Part shown: piece after piece, positions 1 to 13,700 of the stretch
Layout of the letters: each line of letters opens with the position of its first letter
Position numbering within the stretch: position 1 is the first letter of the stretch
Virus record (IMG/VR): IMGVR_UViG_3300034094_000062
Span: 1 to 54,948 of that record
DNA from: a virus
Length of the DNA: 54,948 nt
Direction: 5' to 3' (one strand)
Notes under the pieces: generated by a model
Database searches by the model: none
Seen by the model: the letters and a program-made list of their open reading frames with translations, nothing else
Told to the model about the DNA's origin: nothing
Program-made: the position numbers and the translations under genes

Positions 1-1708
1 TACTTTCTTTCTCTAATAGCTCAGGAAACTCTGTAGTGCCTTCAGACATATTAATAATCATTTCTGCTATTAATTTATCTACAGCTTCTTTTTTTATCTT
101 ACGAATGTTTGGTTTACCATTTGGTAATTGATATGCTTTGTTATTTTTGTATTTATTTAATACAATGTTGTATATTTTATATTGAGAGATTTTACTAATA
201 AGGTTTGTAACTAGTTGTGGATTTACTTGCTCTATAATAGCTGTAGCAATATGCACCATCTCTTCTGTAAGAGCTACATCTTCTTTTCCTTCAGCAATAG
301 CAATTATTCCTTGTACAAGATCTGCAAGTGCTGTAGCATCTTTTGCATTTACATCAGGGTTTCCTTTTAAATAATCTTGTAGAGCAACAATGTTAACACC
401 CATTTGCTCAATCACCTTCTTAACTTTCTCTATTGTTTCTTTAGAAGCTTTAGATGCAGGAACACCTTCTAATTGATTGTATATATTATTTGTTTTTTCT
501 GAAAATTGTCCTTCATTATATAATGATTTTATTTGATTAGGTTCAAACACACCATAATTGTTAGCAAGTTCAGGATCTTTTATATTTTCAAATATTACTC
601 CATCTTTACCATCTTCTTTAGCTTTTAAAGTAAGTTTAGATGCTTCATTTGCTGCCCCTTTTCCATCCACCTGCATAACAAATGGTTGTTCTTCAAAATC
701 TTTTTTAACAACATTTTTAGCATTTAAAAAAACAGGCATTATTTCAGCAGTAAAACCCCCCTTTTTTAAATCGTCTGCTATTTTTTCTTCACCTTGTTTG
801 ACTGTTTTTAAAAAAGCAGCCATCAAATTATCAAACTCATTAGAAGATAAGTCAGTAATTTTTTTTCTTTGTAGATTTGATATTTCTGGAAATGCTTCTT
901 CATTAAAAACAATAAGTCCATCATCATAAACAGCTAAATTTTTATTATTTTTATCTGTTGTTCTTAATGTTTTATCATCATATATACTTTTTACATCATA
1001 TTTTCCTTGTAGTATATTTTCTTTGTTTTTAATTAATCTAGAAACATGTTCTTTTACATTTCTATAATAACGTCTAGGATTACTTATAGCTCCTCCTTTA
1101 CTATACTCTCTACTTAAATTAGAATACTTTATAGAAAGTTCTGTTACTTTTTCCATAATTTGTTGTTGGTTTAAACCTTTAGATTTTAAACCATCTATAT
1201 AATTAGCAAATTTTGGAGATTCTTTTCTTAAATCATTATATAGTTTTTGTTTTCGTTCTGTACTAATAAAACTAGATCTTAAATCAACAAGAGAACTAGA
1301 TATAAATTCTAGTTCTTGTTGTCTAGCCATTATAGCATAATTAAAAGAAACATTTTCGTTATTAGAAAAGAAAAAAGCATTCTCAGAATCATACTCTCCT
1401 GTAGTAGATCTACCAGTAGTTTCTCCTCTTAGAGCTTTATCAAACTCATTAAATTTATTACCAGTACCATGATATACTAATAAAGGTTCCCCATTAGAAT
1501 CTACCACTTTAGACCCTTCTCCTTTTTCCCAATCACCAAACCATGCTTTAAAAGAAGGTGTGTAAACCTGTGCCCAAGCTTTTAACGCTTCTTCTTTATC
1601 TGTTATAATATTTAAGATATTATTAAAAAGTATAGACTCCTTACTATTAGGAGCCAATACTTTTTCTATCTCATTAGTTTCTTTGTTTCTAAATATACTA
1701 CAGGCCAT
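1..1708 (-). CDS. Polyvalent virion protein with ADP-ribosyltransferase-like domain (partial, runs off left edge)
   Basis: The reading frame starts at the ATG at 1708 (MACSIFRNKE) and stays open to base 1, giving about 569 residues with the C-terminus missing. It starts 3 bases after the stop of the giant RNA polymerase gene, so the two are co-transcribed. Residues about 52-90 read FKAWFGDWEK, then VVDSNGEPLLVYHGTGNKF. This is the hallmark start of the ART-PolyVal family of ADP-ribosyltransferases carried on polyvalent phage proteins. The segments AFFFS (about 111-115) and DGVIFENI, then VFEPNQIKS, fit the later conserved strands of the same domain. Around residue 470-490 a helix with ALTEEMVH resembles the metallopeptidase-like helix found in such proteins, without a full HExxH. 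Known for the family: these proteins are injected and modify host targets. Inferred here: a virion-delivered effector next to the RNA polymerase. Activity and target are unknown. Confidence 0.75.
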   Translation of the reverse strand, partial: MACSIFRNKETNEIEKVLAPNSKESILFNNILNIITDKEEALKAWAQVYTPSFKAWFGDWEKGEGSKVVDSNGEPLLVYHGTGNKFNEFDKALRGETTGRSTTGEYDSENAFFFSNNENVSFNYAIMARQQELEFISSSLVDLRSSFISTERKQKLYNDLRKESPKFANYIDGLKSKGLNQQQIMEKVTELSIKYSNLSREYSKGGAISNPRRYYRNVKEHVSRLIKNKENILQGKYDVKSIYDDKTLRTTDKNNKNLAVYDDGLIVFNEEAFPEISNLQRKKITDLSSNEFDNLMAAFLKTVKQGEEKIADDLKKGGFTAEIMPVFLNAKNVVKKDFEEQPFVMQVDGKGAANEASKLTLKAKEDGKDGVIFENIKDPELANNYGVFEPNQIKSLYNEGQFSEKTNNIYNQLEGVPASKASKETIEKVKKVIEQMGVNIVALQDYLKGNPDVNAKDATALADLVQGIIAIAEGKEDVALTEEMVHIATAIIEQVNPQLVTNLISKISQYKIYNIVLNKYKNNKAYQLPNGKPNIRKIKKEAVDKLIAEMIINMSEGTTEFPELLEKES

Positions 1709-1711
1709 AAT

Positions 1712-4700
1712 TTATTGATTACAACGTTTTGATTCATTTTCTTTTTGAGATAATATATCATTAATCTCATTTTCTTCTGTTTGTAAAGGTAGAGATTCTT
1801 CTTCAGACAAGAAAATAAATTCATCTCCTTCTACATATGCAGAGTTTCCAAGAACTTCTACAATGTTTAAATCTTCTACTTCTGTTTCAACTTTTTCATA
1901 TCCATTATCAAATACAGATGCTTGTGAAACAGTTGATTTTGAAATACTAGGATATTTTTTATCATAAAATTCTTTTGCATATAGAGAATCTCCCCAAGCA
2001 TTAATCATTTTATAAACATAGTTTTTATAAACTGTTGTTTTTTTAGTTACTTTATCTGTAGAAATAGTTTCATATACAATTGGAGAAGAAATTCCTTTTT
2101 TATTTTTAGAATAAACTTTCTTGAATAATCCTTTTTTCATAAAAGAATAATCCCCTTTCTTAACCATTTCTCTTTTTGTATCTTTATTTACAGTCATGTC
2201 TGACCATATGTATGTAATTACATCACTATTGGCTTCCATTGAATTTGCAGAGATGTTTATGGTTTTTGGAATTTGTCCTTTATCCATTGCATCTTTTAAT
2301 TTTTTAGACACCAGTGTAGTTTCAGGTTTGAATCTTCCTTTTTTAGTTATAATAACTCTTTCTTTATGTTGATCTACAATATTAGGATCATTCCAATTTG
2401 TTCTTTCAAACACATTCATATCTACAAAATCAGAAAGGTTTGGAAGTTTATCTATCTTTGAAAGAGTTTGATTATACACTTCAACAAAATCTTCAAAAGG
2501 AAGTAAGCTTGTAAAAGAAATTCTAGAATTAGAAAGCCCTGATTGTAATACAGCAAGTCTTACTAAATTTCCATATAATGGTTTTTGTGACTCTGGTAAT
2601 AATTTTTTAATCTCTCTTAAAGCATATATAATCTGATTTTGATCATACACTTTAGCATCTTTTGAATTAATGTATAAATTGTCTGGTTCAGTTTCACTAT
2701 TTCCTTTTTCAATCTGTAATGCTTTTAGAACATAATTATTATACAAAGGATGATTAGGATTTTCAGCATCTCTTTTTAATTTCATTAATTCAGAGGCAGT
2801 TGATTCTCCTTTTTCATTAGAAAGCAAAACTTTTGTAAGCTGTGTGTTTAAATTTCTATTAGTTTGTACAGCCCAATCAAATAATGTTAGCACTGCTTTT
2901 TTACTTGTAGATACAAAGTCTTTATCATTCATATCCATGTATGGTTCTAACACTTGCTCTAACACCTCTCTTATAGATTGACCATTAGGGTTATTTCTTT
3001 TATCTGATAGCAGTATTTCAGCAATTCCATCTCTAAATGAATTTAAAGAATTTTTTAATTCTCCAATAAAAGAAGAGTCTAAGAAATCATCAACATCTGA
3101 AAAAATTGTATTTCTAGCTTTTTCTATTTGTCTTAGTTTCTTAGCTATTAAGAAAGGATCATTAAATGTTGCTGTATCAAAGTTTGTAGCTTGTGTAAAT
3201 GTCAATAATTGCTCAGCCATTTTTGAGTATTTTAAAAACTCATCTAATATAAATAGTTGTTGTAATGATTGATATGGAGATAAAGTTTCTTCATCTTTTC
3301 CAATCATTTTCGATAGCTCATCAACATCAGGAATAACATTAATTTCAAGGTTTTCAGAATCAATAGCTTCGTATTCATATCCTTCTTTAACAGCATTTAT
3401 ATACTTGTTATTAAATACATATGAATATCCATTGTTTTCTAATGTTTGCAACAAGTCTTTAATAATTGGTTGATTCATAAAGTATGCAACATTTTCTAAT
3501 GGTACACCAGTTCTAATTAAAAACAACCAAGTTCCAGCAACATTAGGCGTGATTCCTAAACGCATAACCCAAGGGTCTTTAGCAGCATCTACATACCCAT
3601 CAATAACTTGTCCAATTACATCAGAAATGTAGTTTCTATCTTCTGGAATAGCATTGGCATCTTCAATCATTGATAATGTAGGCATGCCTTTAACTGAGTT
3701 AAAGTTTTCAAATTTAATTAATGCATCCCCAAGAAAAGCTCTGTCTCTTTCAGAAACACGACTTAATTTTGTTCTATCTATTGAAAGAACACTTCTTTGA
3801 GCTTGTGCATTACCTGTTTGAGATGTAGCTGCAATACCAATAGCAGTTTTTGCTCTAACAAAGTCATTTCTTAATTCAGACATAGTTTCTCTATCTAACA
3901 TTTCTCCAACATCAGAGTAATCTATTTTTTTAGAACCAAGAAGAGTTTCAATATCAGTAGTTAATTTTTGTAATTGTTCTGCAGAGTTAGGTTTAACTAA
4001 GTTTTTAAAATTGAGTGGATGAGATATAAGTTTTTCTAAAGAGTCTACATAAGCATTGTCTAAAGATTGTCTATACAAACCATTAATAATTTCTTCTTTA
4101 GAATTACTATATTCTTCTGGAAATATACTTTCAAACAATCTATCTTCTGCTTCTCCCTGCGGAAGAGCATCTTTTTTAGTTTTTATATATTCATCAAATT
4201 CTCCAGCTTTATATAATTCTTCAAATTTAGCTTTAGCTTCTTTACCAATTCCAAAATAAGGAACAACTTTTAAAGAGTTATTTTTTGAAGGGTATAAGTT
4301 TTTTAGATAAATGAAAAGTTTATCAATATCAAAGTCACTTCCTACTTTCTTAACTAAAGCAGAAGGAACAATAACAGAATCACCATATCCTTCTGGAAGA
4401 AATTTAGCAATTTCAAATACTTCAATAGAATTTTGTTTTTGTGTAGGAATACGAAAAGCAATACCAGCTAAAGCAGATAATTGTTTTTTACCTTCTTCTG
4501 TATTGTTAAAATAGTTTATAAGCTCTTCATCAGATAAAGGACTTTTAAACCATCTAGATATCATAATCTGACATGCTCTTTTTCCATCCTTATTTGTATA
4601 GAACTTAAGTATATCTGATTCGTATATAGTTTTTGTATTTCCTTTACTATCAGTTATTTCTTTAGCTTTTGCTCTTTGAGACTCTAACAATGCAGAAGAT

Positions 4701-7700
4701 ACTTGTACTTTTTGTCCTCCTTTTAGTTTTGTAGATACAACAGCTCTGTGTGCAATAGAGTATAATATGTTTCTAATTTGTTGGTATGAAGGAATAGCTT
4801 CTAGTACAAACTTACCATCTTCATAACCATCTAATGCATCTACTATATTATCATTAATCTCTCTTTTTAATAATTCTTTTTTAAGAATATCAAATGTTAA
4901 TTCTGGTTTAGATAGTGTATACTTATCATCTCCTACTTTTGTTATTCCTAGTTCTTTAAATAAAGAGCTTAGTCCATCTTGTATTCTTGCTTCTAGAAGA
5001 TTTTGATTATTCTTTATTTCATTATATAAATTATCACCATCATTATAAGAACCTTTATCTAATAATTTAATCCATTCATTATAACGAGTTGTAAAATTTT
5101 TTTCATCAGACATAAAGTCAATAGGCACACCAGCTTCCATAAAGTCCATAGTAGCTAACTTTGTAGGTTGTGATCCTTGAGTAACTTTATTATTTTCTTT
5201 TGTAGGAACCTCTGTTTGAATAGCAAATATTGAAAGAGGAATAGTAAGAACAGTTTGTTTTCCTAATGGGTTTTTCTTTTCTTCAGCACTAATTAAAGGA
5301 GCTTTATTAAAGTTTCCATCTTTATCATACAACTCATAAATATTTTCTTTACCAACTTTTCTTCCTGATGCATAAACAACATAGTCTACATCATCATTAA
5401 TCATTTTTTCATAAAGTTTTAACATGTTAGCTGTTGGATTAAGCTCATGTATCATTCTAAATGAAATAGGAAACAAAGAGAATTTATCAAGAAGTACATC
5501 ATTATAACTTCTTCCCATGTTTTTATTACCTGCAACAATAGGTTTTATAGGAGTGTAATTACTTTGCTCAAAAGGATTACCTTTTTTAAGTCTTTCTTTC
5601 TCAACAGTATTTAATGGTTTATTAAGAACTTTTTTCATATATGCCATATCATATATGTATTGTTCTTCATTTTCATCTGTCCATTCACCATTTTTGATTT
5701 TGGTATATCTTAATCCCTTATCTGTAATATAACCACCACCATCTGTTTCTTCAAATGCATCATATCCTAACTCTTCATTATCTGAAAGAACATCAGATAT
5801 TGTTCCACCATTAATAGTGTCTCTATTAAAGTTGGTGTTAAACAATTTATCTTCAGAGTTGTCATTGTTATACAATTCTCCATATCTAGAATTTATTTCA
5901 TTGTTTCCATAAGAAAGAATTTGTCTTGGAGAAGTAAAGTTTTTAATACGTTTAAGCTGATCAGAATATTGAAATGGATCAGAGTATAGAAGTTTGTGTA
6001 ATTCAACATTAGCAATCATAAAGTTAATTTGCTGTTGTTTAATTGCACTTCTAATAGCATCTATTGTGTAAGATTCATCTGTATTAAAAATAGAAACATT
6101 TTCAACATTATAATTTCCTTCAGCAGAAGGTTTTATAATGTTGTATTCTTTCATTTTATTTAATGATTTATCTGTTTTATTATTTATAAATTGTTCAACG
6201 CTATCATTAATTTCTTTTTTAAAGTCTTCGTATATTTCTTCTGCGGAAACATTTGTATTTTGAGCTTTGTTTACAATTTTTTTATGAAGAGATTCTCCTA
6301 ATATAGATTTAAAAAATCTTAAGTTTTCATTATTTCTTCCTTTAGCAACCTGTCTATTTATTTCTCTAGACATTGTAACCTCAGAAATAAATTGATCTTT
6401 AAATATATTCATATACCCTTTGCTCAAAAGCATATCCTTTGTTACAAAAGGATTATCAGAATCATGTAGCTTTATAGCAGTTTGCATATTAGCATCACCA
6501 GGAACAAGATTCATGTATATTCCTTTCAAGTTCATATTTAATTCTTGAAGATATCTCTGTCTTTTAGTGAGTCTTGAAGACTCAGTATTTTTTCCTAGCT
6601 CTTCATTTATAGTACCATCTATAATAAATGGTTTTAAAGTTTCTAAACTAACACCTTCTCTCTTATCTCCATTCTCATCAAATATTCTATTTAACATTAC
6701 ACTTCCTATGTTAGAATATGTATCTGTTATTAAATATCCAAAGTTTGTATTAGCTAAGTCAGATATTTTATCAACTTTAGAAATAACATCATAGAATGAG
6801 CTTAATAAATTAGGACCTAAGAAAGTTTGAGATCTTTCCCCATTAATATTAAAATACGTTGTATCAAAGTCAGAAGTTTCTAATTTTGATTTAACAAGTC
6901 CTAGTTCTAATAATCTTCCAGATACATCTAATGTATTTACATTTATCTTTTCTATACCAGTATCTGTAACTCTTTCTTTTAAACTTCTAATAATACCATT
7001 AGCAGCATTTCTAAACATTTTTTGAACATCATAACTAGCTTTCTTCAATTCTTTTTCAGAAAATTCTATTCCTAAATTAGAAAGAAAGTTAACTAATTGT
7101 GCTATATCTGATTGCTCATTGAGTGCAGTTAATGCTTTTGTTCTTACAAATCCTTTTGTTTTATCTTTTGTAATATAAGGACTGGTTCCAGTTCTTGCAC
7201 CTTCTAGAATAGAGTTTATAAATTGTCTTCTATACTCTCTAACAGCACCAGATGTATTAGAATCTCCAACAACAATATCTCCATTTCCTAATATAAATAG
7301 TGCAGAAACTGTAGGAGATTGTTTTTTAAATGTTTTCCAAAACCCATCTATAAGTCTTAGATCTTCCTTACTCAATAAAGTGTAGTCTATTGGGTTCTCA
7401 GAAAGAGGACTAACTTTAAACATTCTTTCAAATAAAGAAACATAGTTAGGATTGTTTCTTGAAGCTTTTCTAAACTTATTAATCATATCAGACTGGTCCA
7501 CAGAGTTATGTAGTTGATTTAAAAGATCAACATATACACTTCCAAGAGGAACTAATGTAACTCCTCCAACATTGTTTATTTTAGACTCTGTAGCTGTACC
7601 ACCATTTACAAAAGTAGATTCAGACAAACTTGATAATAAAAGTTTAATTGTATTATTTAGTTTTTTAAATCCATCAATTTGTCTTGGATCACCATAGCCT

Positions 7701-10700
7701 TCATCTTTAGATTTCTCATAATCATCATAGTTTATTTCATCATTTTCATCAAATACAATTCCATATGATTGCAAATACTCTTCATGTTTCTGTTGAAGCA
7801 GTGGCCATTGGTTATATACATTATTATATAATGTTCCTATATTGTTATAATATACATCACCTTGTTCTTTAGTTATTTTATTTTTCTCAATATCTAAAAG
7901 AACTTGGTCAGCCATTGCCCCTATTCTATTATTTAATAAATCATCTTTAATAATATCATACATCTTCTTTCTATCTATAGCTGTGATATTAAAAAGACTT
8001 TGATTATTACCAATCATTTGAGTGATTGTAGTATAGGTCATTTGTTGCATAATCTGATGAATATCAGTTGCACTCAAGTTTTCTATTCTAGATCTAAATA
8101 CAGAAGAGTTATCAGGAATAACTTCTGTAATATCTGTATACCCTACATTAGCAAAAGAAAGTTTTTGTTCATATGGTATATAAGATTTATAATAACCATT
8201 TCCTATTCTATCAAATAACTCTTGTGTATTTTTAGCAGCATCCTTACCTACAAAGAATGTTTTGATTCCATTAATTATCCAATCAAATATCTTTTTTAAG
8301 AAAGAAGGAGTTTTTGGCTTAGAAGCTTGCTGAGGGTTTTTATCATATAAAACATAATCTCTAAACTCTTCTGCAAGTTCTTCTCTCATTTGATCATCTG
8401 TAGCATCTTTATAAACAACAGTTTCTCCTGTAAATCTATCTACATAACTTCCTTCTCTATTTCTAAAGTCTTTAGCTATGTTAATTCTTTCTTGAGGAGA
8501 AGTCATCATAGCCCATACAGCTTCAAATACTTCATGATATGCTGTTCCTGTTTCTGCATTCTCATACAAATAGATTGCTCCCTTATGTAACATTCCCCAA
8601 GCTTGTCTTCCATTAGCAGTTTTAATTATATTCTTAACTCTGTATACAGGAAGATTTGGAAAATTAGCTTTTAACCAATCTTCTAATTTATTAAAATTCT
8701 CTGGAGCAAATTGTCTGAATTGTTTATATGTTTCAAGTCTATACGCTGTTTTATCAATATCTTTTAAACCATTTGTTTTAGGTCTATTAGCAAATGGATT
8801 ATTTGTTGCAGCAGGAGCTTCTTCAACAGGTTTAGTTTCTGGCAAAGCAGTTACGCCTACACCAACTTTTTCCCATTCTTCTTTTGTTCTAAAAGGTTTT
8901 ATTATTTGTTCTTGAGTAACTTCTTTTGATATTTCTTGAGTTTGCTCTCCATTTGAGTCAGGCACTACATAAAATTTACCATCTTCTGTCTGTATATAAT
9001 GTAAACCACTTAAATAAACATCTTTAACAATTTTAGATGTAATATCAAGATCCTCATTAAGAGTGTTTTGTACATCTTCTGTTTTATCAATTAACTCTTC
9101 TAAAGCAGCTAGTTCTGCACCAGCAACTTCCATTTCTATGTTTCCTTCTGGAAAAGATGCTTGTATACTTATACCTGTAGTATCTTTTCCTTCTCTTACT
9201 TCATATATTCTTATTTCTGTAGCTCCTTCAAGACTGTCTAAATAATCTTGGTCAGTTATATTATATTCTTTTATAAATTCAGCAGGTGTTATTATTCTAC
9301 CACCTTTAGAAATTGTTTTTCCATCAGGTCTAAACTCAGAATATTTAGTAACTTTTAATCCATCTTTTTCAGTAGTCTCTCCTTTATATGTAGTGCCTCT
9401 TGCGTTAGTTCCTTCAGATTTCTTAGCTTCTATATCAGAGACAGAAACTACTGGCTGTACAACTGGAGTTTCTACAACAGGGGCTGCTGTAACAGCATTA
9501 TCCTGGGGCATAGAATTAGCTAGAATTAATCTTTGAACACTTTCTCTCACTTTATTAAGAAGAGCATTATATGCATAAGCTTTTGTTGAAACTTCATCTT
9601 GTTGTGGAAAAGCTTTTTCAACAGCAGCAATTGTATTTAATGTATCGTAATCATATATTCCAGCAACTGTTTGATAAATAGGTTCTCCTTTTTCATCTAT
9701 TAAAACTAAAACATTACCTAATTTAGTTTTAAATGTATGAGGAGTTTTTCCATCTAGTTTATAAGAACTTAATGGACTATTCTCATCAACTTCAATTATT
9801 CCAGAAGGTGTTTTAGAAATAGTAGATGGTTGTTGAGAAGTAACAACAGGTTGTGCTGCTGCAGGAGCAGGTGTTACAGGTGCATTTTCTTTTTGTACAA
9901 TAGGTACTGGTTTAGCTAATTCAAAGTTAAATGTATCTGCTGTTTGATTTAATGTAAAATACATTCCTTTTCTAACAACATCATTTTCTCCTTGTTGTGG
10001 TCTTACAATTGTTGTTAATGGAATTTCTCCTTCTTTTCTTCCTTCCGAAGATAGAAGATAGGTTTGGTAGTTTGGCCACTCTCTAGTAATGGCTTCACCA
10101 TTTTTATCAAATCCAAGTATTTGTGTGTAAGGTACACTCCAAGAATTATCATTTACTTGTGTACCACTTACATTATGATAAAGCGATGATATTAATGTTA
10201 TTAATTCATTTCTTCTATTAGATAATTCTGTAGGAGCAAAACTCATATTACCACCTAGTCCTGATATAAATAGTCTAGTTGATTTAACTCCTTTATCATC
10301 AGTGATGTCTTCAAACCATATATTATTATATCCAGCTTTCTTTCTTTCTCCTGTTTGAGTATTTTTTGCAATACCCCAATAAACAACACTCTTTAACCAA
10401 CGAACAATCTGTTGTGCCTCATCATTATCTTTTATTGTTCCTTTATCAAAAGCTATTTTAGAGAGTTGATAAATTGCTTCATAGATTGTTGTAGCTTCAG
10501 CCTGTGTTAGTTTTCTATTATTAAGTTTAATAAGTCCTCCAGGTAAAGATAGAAACACTCTACCAGGTCCTGTTTTAAATGTAACAGATCCTTCACTTAC
10601 TGAATCACTTGTAGAGAATGCAATAACTTTTTTAGAGGATAAATCTTTTTTAGATACCAGTCCTGTTTTTTCTACAGGAGTTGTAGCATTATAATTTATT

Positions 10701-13700
10701 TCTTCAACTTGAATTGTTTTACCATCAACTGTTTTCTCAACAAGCATTGTTACATACTCAGGAATACCAAATGAAGTTTTAAAATCTTTTGGGTATTCTA
10801 ATTCTTCTTTAGCAAGTTGATCTTTTCTCCACTCTCTATATTGTTTAGTCAGCTCATTAATAATTTCTTTTCTATCTTCAGCAGTAGCATTTCTAAACAT
10901 AGATTCTGTTTTACCAGAATATTTTCCTTGTAAACTATCACCTGGAAATACTTGGAATACAGCATGTTCTAAAGGGTTTTGTTTTTGTTCTTCTGTAAAA
11001 GGATTACCAAATTCATCTACTAATGAATAAGACCCATCTTCATTCATTATCACCATTACTAAAGCAATTACATCTTTAGGGTTTGCTTCTCCATCTACTA
11101 TTAAATTAGAAAGTCCAGGAACTCCTTGTAACCCTTCTGTTTTTAATGTAACAATTCTACCTTTTATATTTTCTTTTTTAGACTTTGGTAATGAATTAAA
11201 TCTAGAACCAAATCTATTAGCTCTTAAGTTATGTGGTCTATCATTAGAAACAGGTCTAGTTCCTCCCACTACATCATAATCACTTTTCTTTGCATCTGGC
11301 TCATAAACTTTTTCACTATTAGAAGTAGAAGCTATAGGTTGTATACCACTATCTAATGTACCAATAAACTCTTGTAATAATGCTTCATTATTAGCTAGTT
11401 CTTTTTCTTGTTGTTTTTGTTCTAAAGCTTTTTTGTATATATCTTCTAGTTTAGCTAGAACATCTTCTCTAACCTTAATTTGTTTTTCATAATCTTTAAT
11501 AGCACCATTTAGTATATCTAAATGCTCTTCAAGATCTTGGAGTCTAGCCTCAGAAGGAGTAATTGTAAAATCTTCTGTTGTAGCTATAATTTCTTCAAGA
11601 GCTGACAATTCAGCTTTGTAGTTTGGTTTTGTTTTTAAGAAATTAGGATTTGCTTTTAAAAAATCAACCCATTGTTGTCCCTCTGGGGAAGGAACATTAA
11701 AATATCTAGACTCAAAGTTTTTGATTAAACCACTAAGATACTTAATAGCTGCCTTAATAGCATCTCTAGTAGCATCCATTAAAGAACTAACTGTATTAAT
11801 TTGTTTACCAGTCTCTTCAACTAGTATATTTAAATCAATAAGTTCATCATTTAATTCATTAATAAATTCTTTTGTTGATGTAGGAAGTTCTTCTATGTTA
11901 TCAATAAGCTGTTCAATATATTCTACATTAAGTTTTAATTCATCATCTACAGTGTATAGTTCTTCAAGCTCTTGTTGAAGATCTTGTTCCATTTTTGATA
12001 ATGCTTTTAATTGTGAAATAGCATCAAAAATAGTTTCTTTTAATGTAAATTTTTTAAATCTTTTATCTTCAGGATTTTTATTAGTTTCAATCTGATCAGT
12101 TATATCAGTTATTTGTTTTTTTAATTTTTCTAATTGAGCAGTTTTTTCAGAAATAAGTTTTTCTGTGTTTTCTTTTTTCTCTAAAACTTCTTCGTATAAC
12201 TGATTAAGAGTTTCTTCTCTTCTTTGAAGTTTTGCTTGTAAACTAGAAGAGGTTGTTTTACCAAAACTTTCTTCTGCTTTTTGTTGTGCAGGTGTTAGTT
12301 CTCCTACATGTTTTAATATAGCATGTTTGTACCCTTTTTTAGGTACAACCATTGAACCATCTATTTCTTTTTTAACTATCTCTCCTTTCTCATCTTTGTA
12401 AACAAAAAACAACTTATCTTTTTGTCCATCTTCTGTTTGAAAGTACTCAAGTCTTCCTTTTACAGGAACTCTTTCTCCTTTTTCATTTGTAACTTTTTTA
12501 CCATAAAAAGCAAACACAGAGTTCATGTGCTCTAAGTAATACTTAGCTGTTTTATTATTTAATGTAGATGAAACTTTTGCTAAACTATAGTCAAGTAATT
12601 CATCTTTAGAAATATCTCTTATATCTCCTTTAGCATCTTTAATTTTAATTGTACCATCTTCATTTTCTCCTAATATAGTTATCTTAGGAGTTCTGTATAC
12701 TTCTTTTCCTTTACTATCTTCAAATACTCTTTTTCCTAAAAAGTACTCTGTACCAATTTCAATATTTCTTTCTCCTTTTTTAGTTTTAATTTTTATAGTT
12801 TCTTTAGGAACTACATTTCCTTTTGCATCTATTACATTACCTTCTTGATCAACTCTTTGTCCTTCAGTTAGTCTTAACAACTCCATAGGAGTATCGTCTG
12901 GAGTGTCTGCAATAAGAGAGTCTTTATAATTAGAAGGGTTTTCTAATATATCATTATATTCTTTTATAAATGCTTTTCTTCTTACAGCCACTTCAGATAA
13001 GTCTTCAAGATCTCTAATTAAATCTTGTTTAGTATCATTATCTACATCCATAGCCATAATTTTAGAAAGAGTAGCTCTAAAGCTATCAGTGTCTGTAGAA
13101 TCATTTTCTAATACATCATTAATTACATCTTGAGTAATAATATTGTTTTTAATTAATGATTCGTTTATCCCAGGGATACGTTCATCATAGTCTTTAATTT
13201 TTGATGCTGCATATACAAGTCTGTCTACAACATCATCAGAATATAATTTTTCTCCATCTTTATATTGATCTCCGTATTTATCATTAAGTTTGGAGTATAA
13301 TTCATCTACATTTTTAGCAACTGATTTTAAACTTTCAATTCTTTCAATAAATTGTTCTTTAGTTTCTTTTTCATTAGCTATACCACTTGTAACTAGTTGC
13401 CCAAAACCAACAGAATCCATTGCTTGACTTTTATAATAATCAAGTTCTTGATTAACAGAATCTATTTTACCATATTTTGCTCTGGGCATAACATAAGAAA
13501 GAGCAAAATCTCTTTCATAATCTTTTTCAGATAACAAATCATTATTAGCAATAGCAGCTTGTCTAAGTTTTTGAGAACCTATACCAATTCCCATAAACTT
13601 AATTTGATCTTTTAGTGCTTTATTAATATTTGTTTTATTTAAAGCTGTTAAAGCATCTTCTGTGTTTCTTTGTCTTTCTCCTCCAGTACCAAATAATCCT

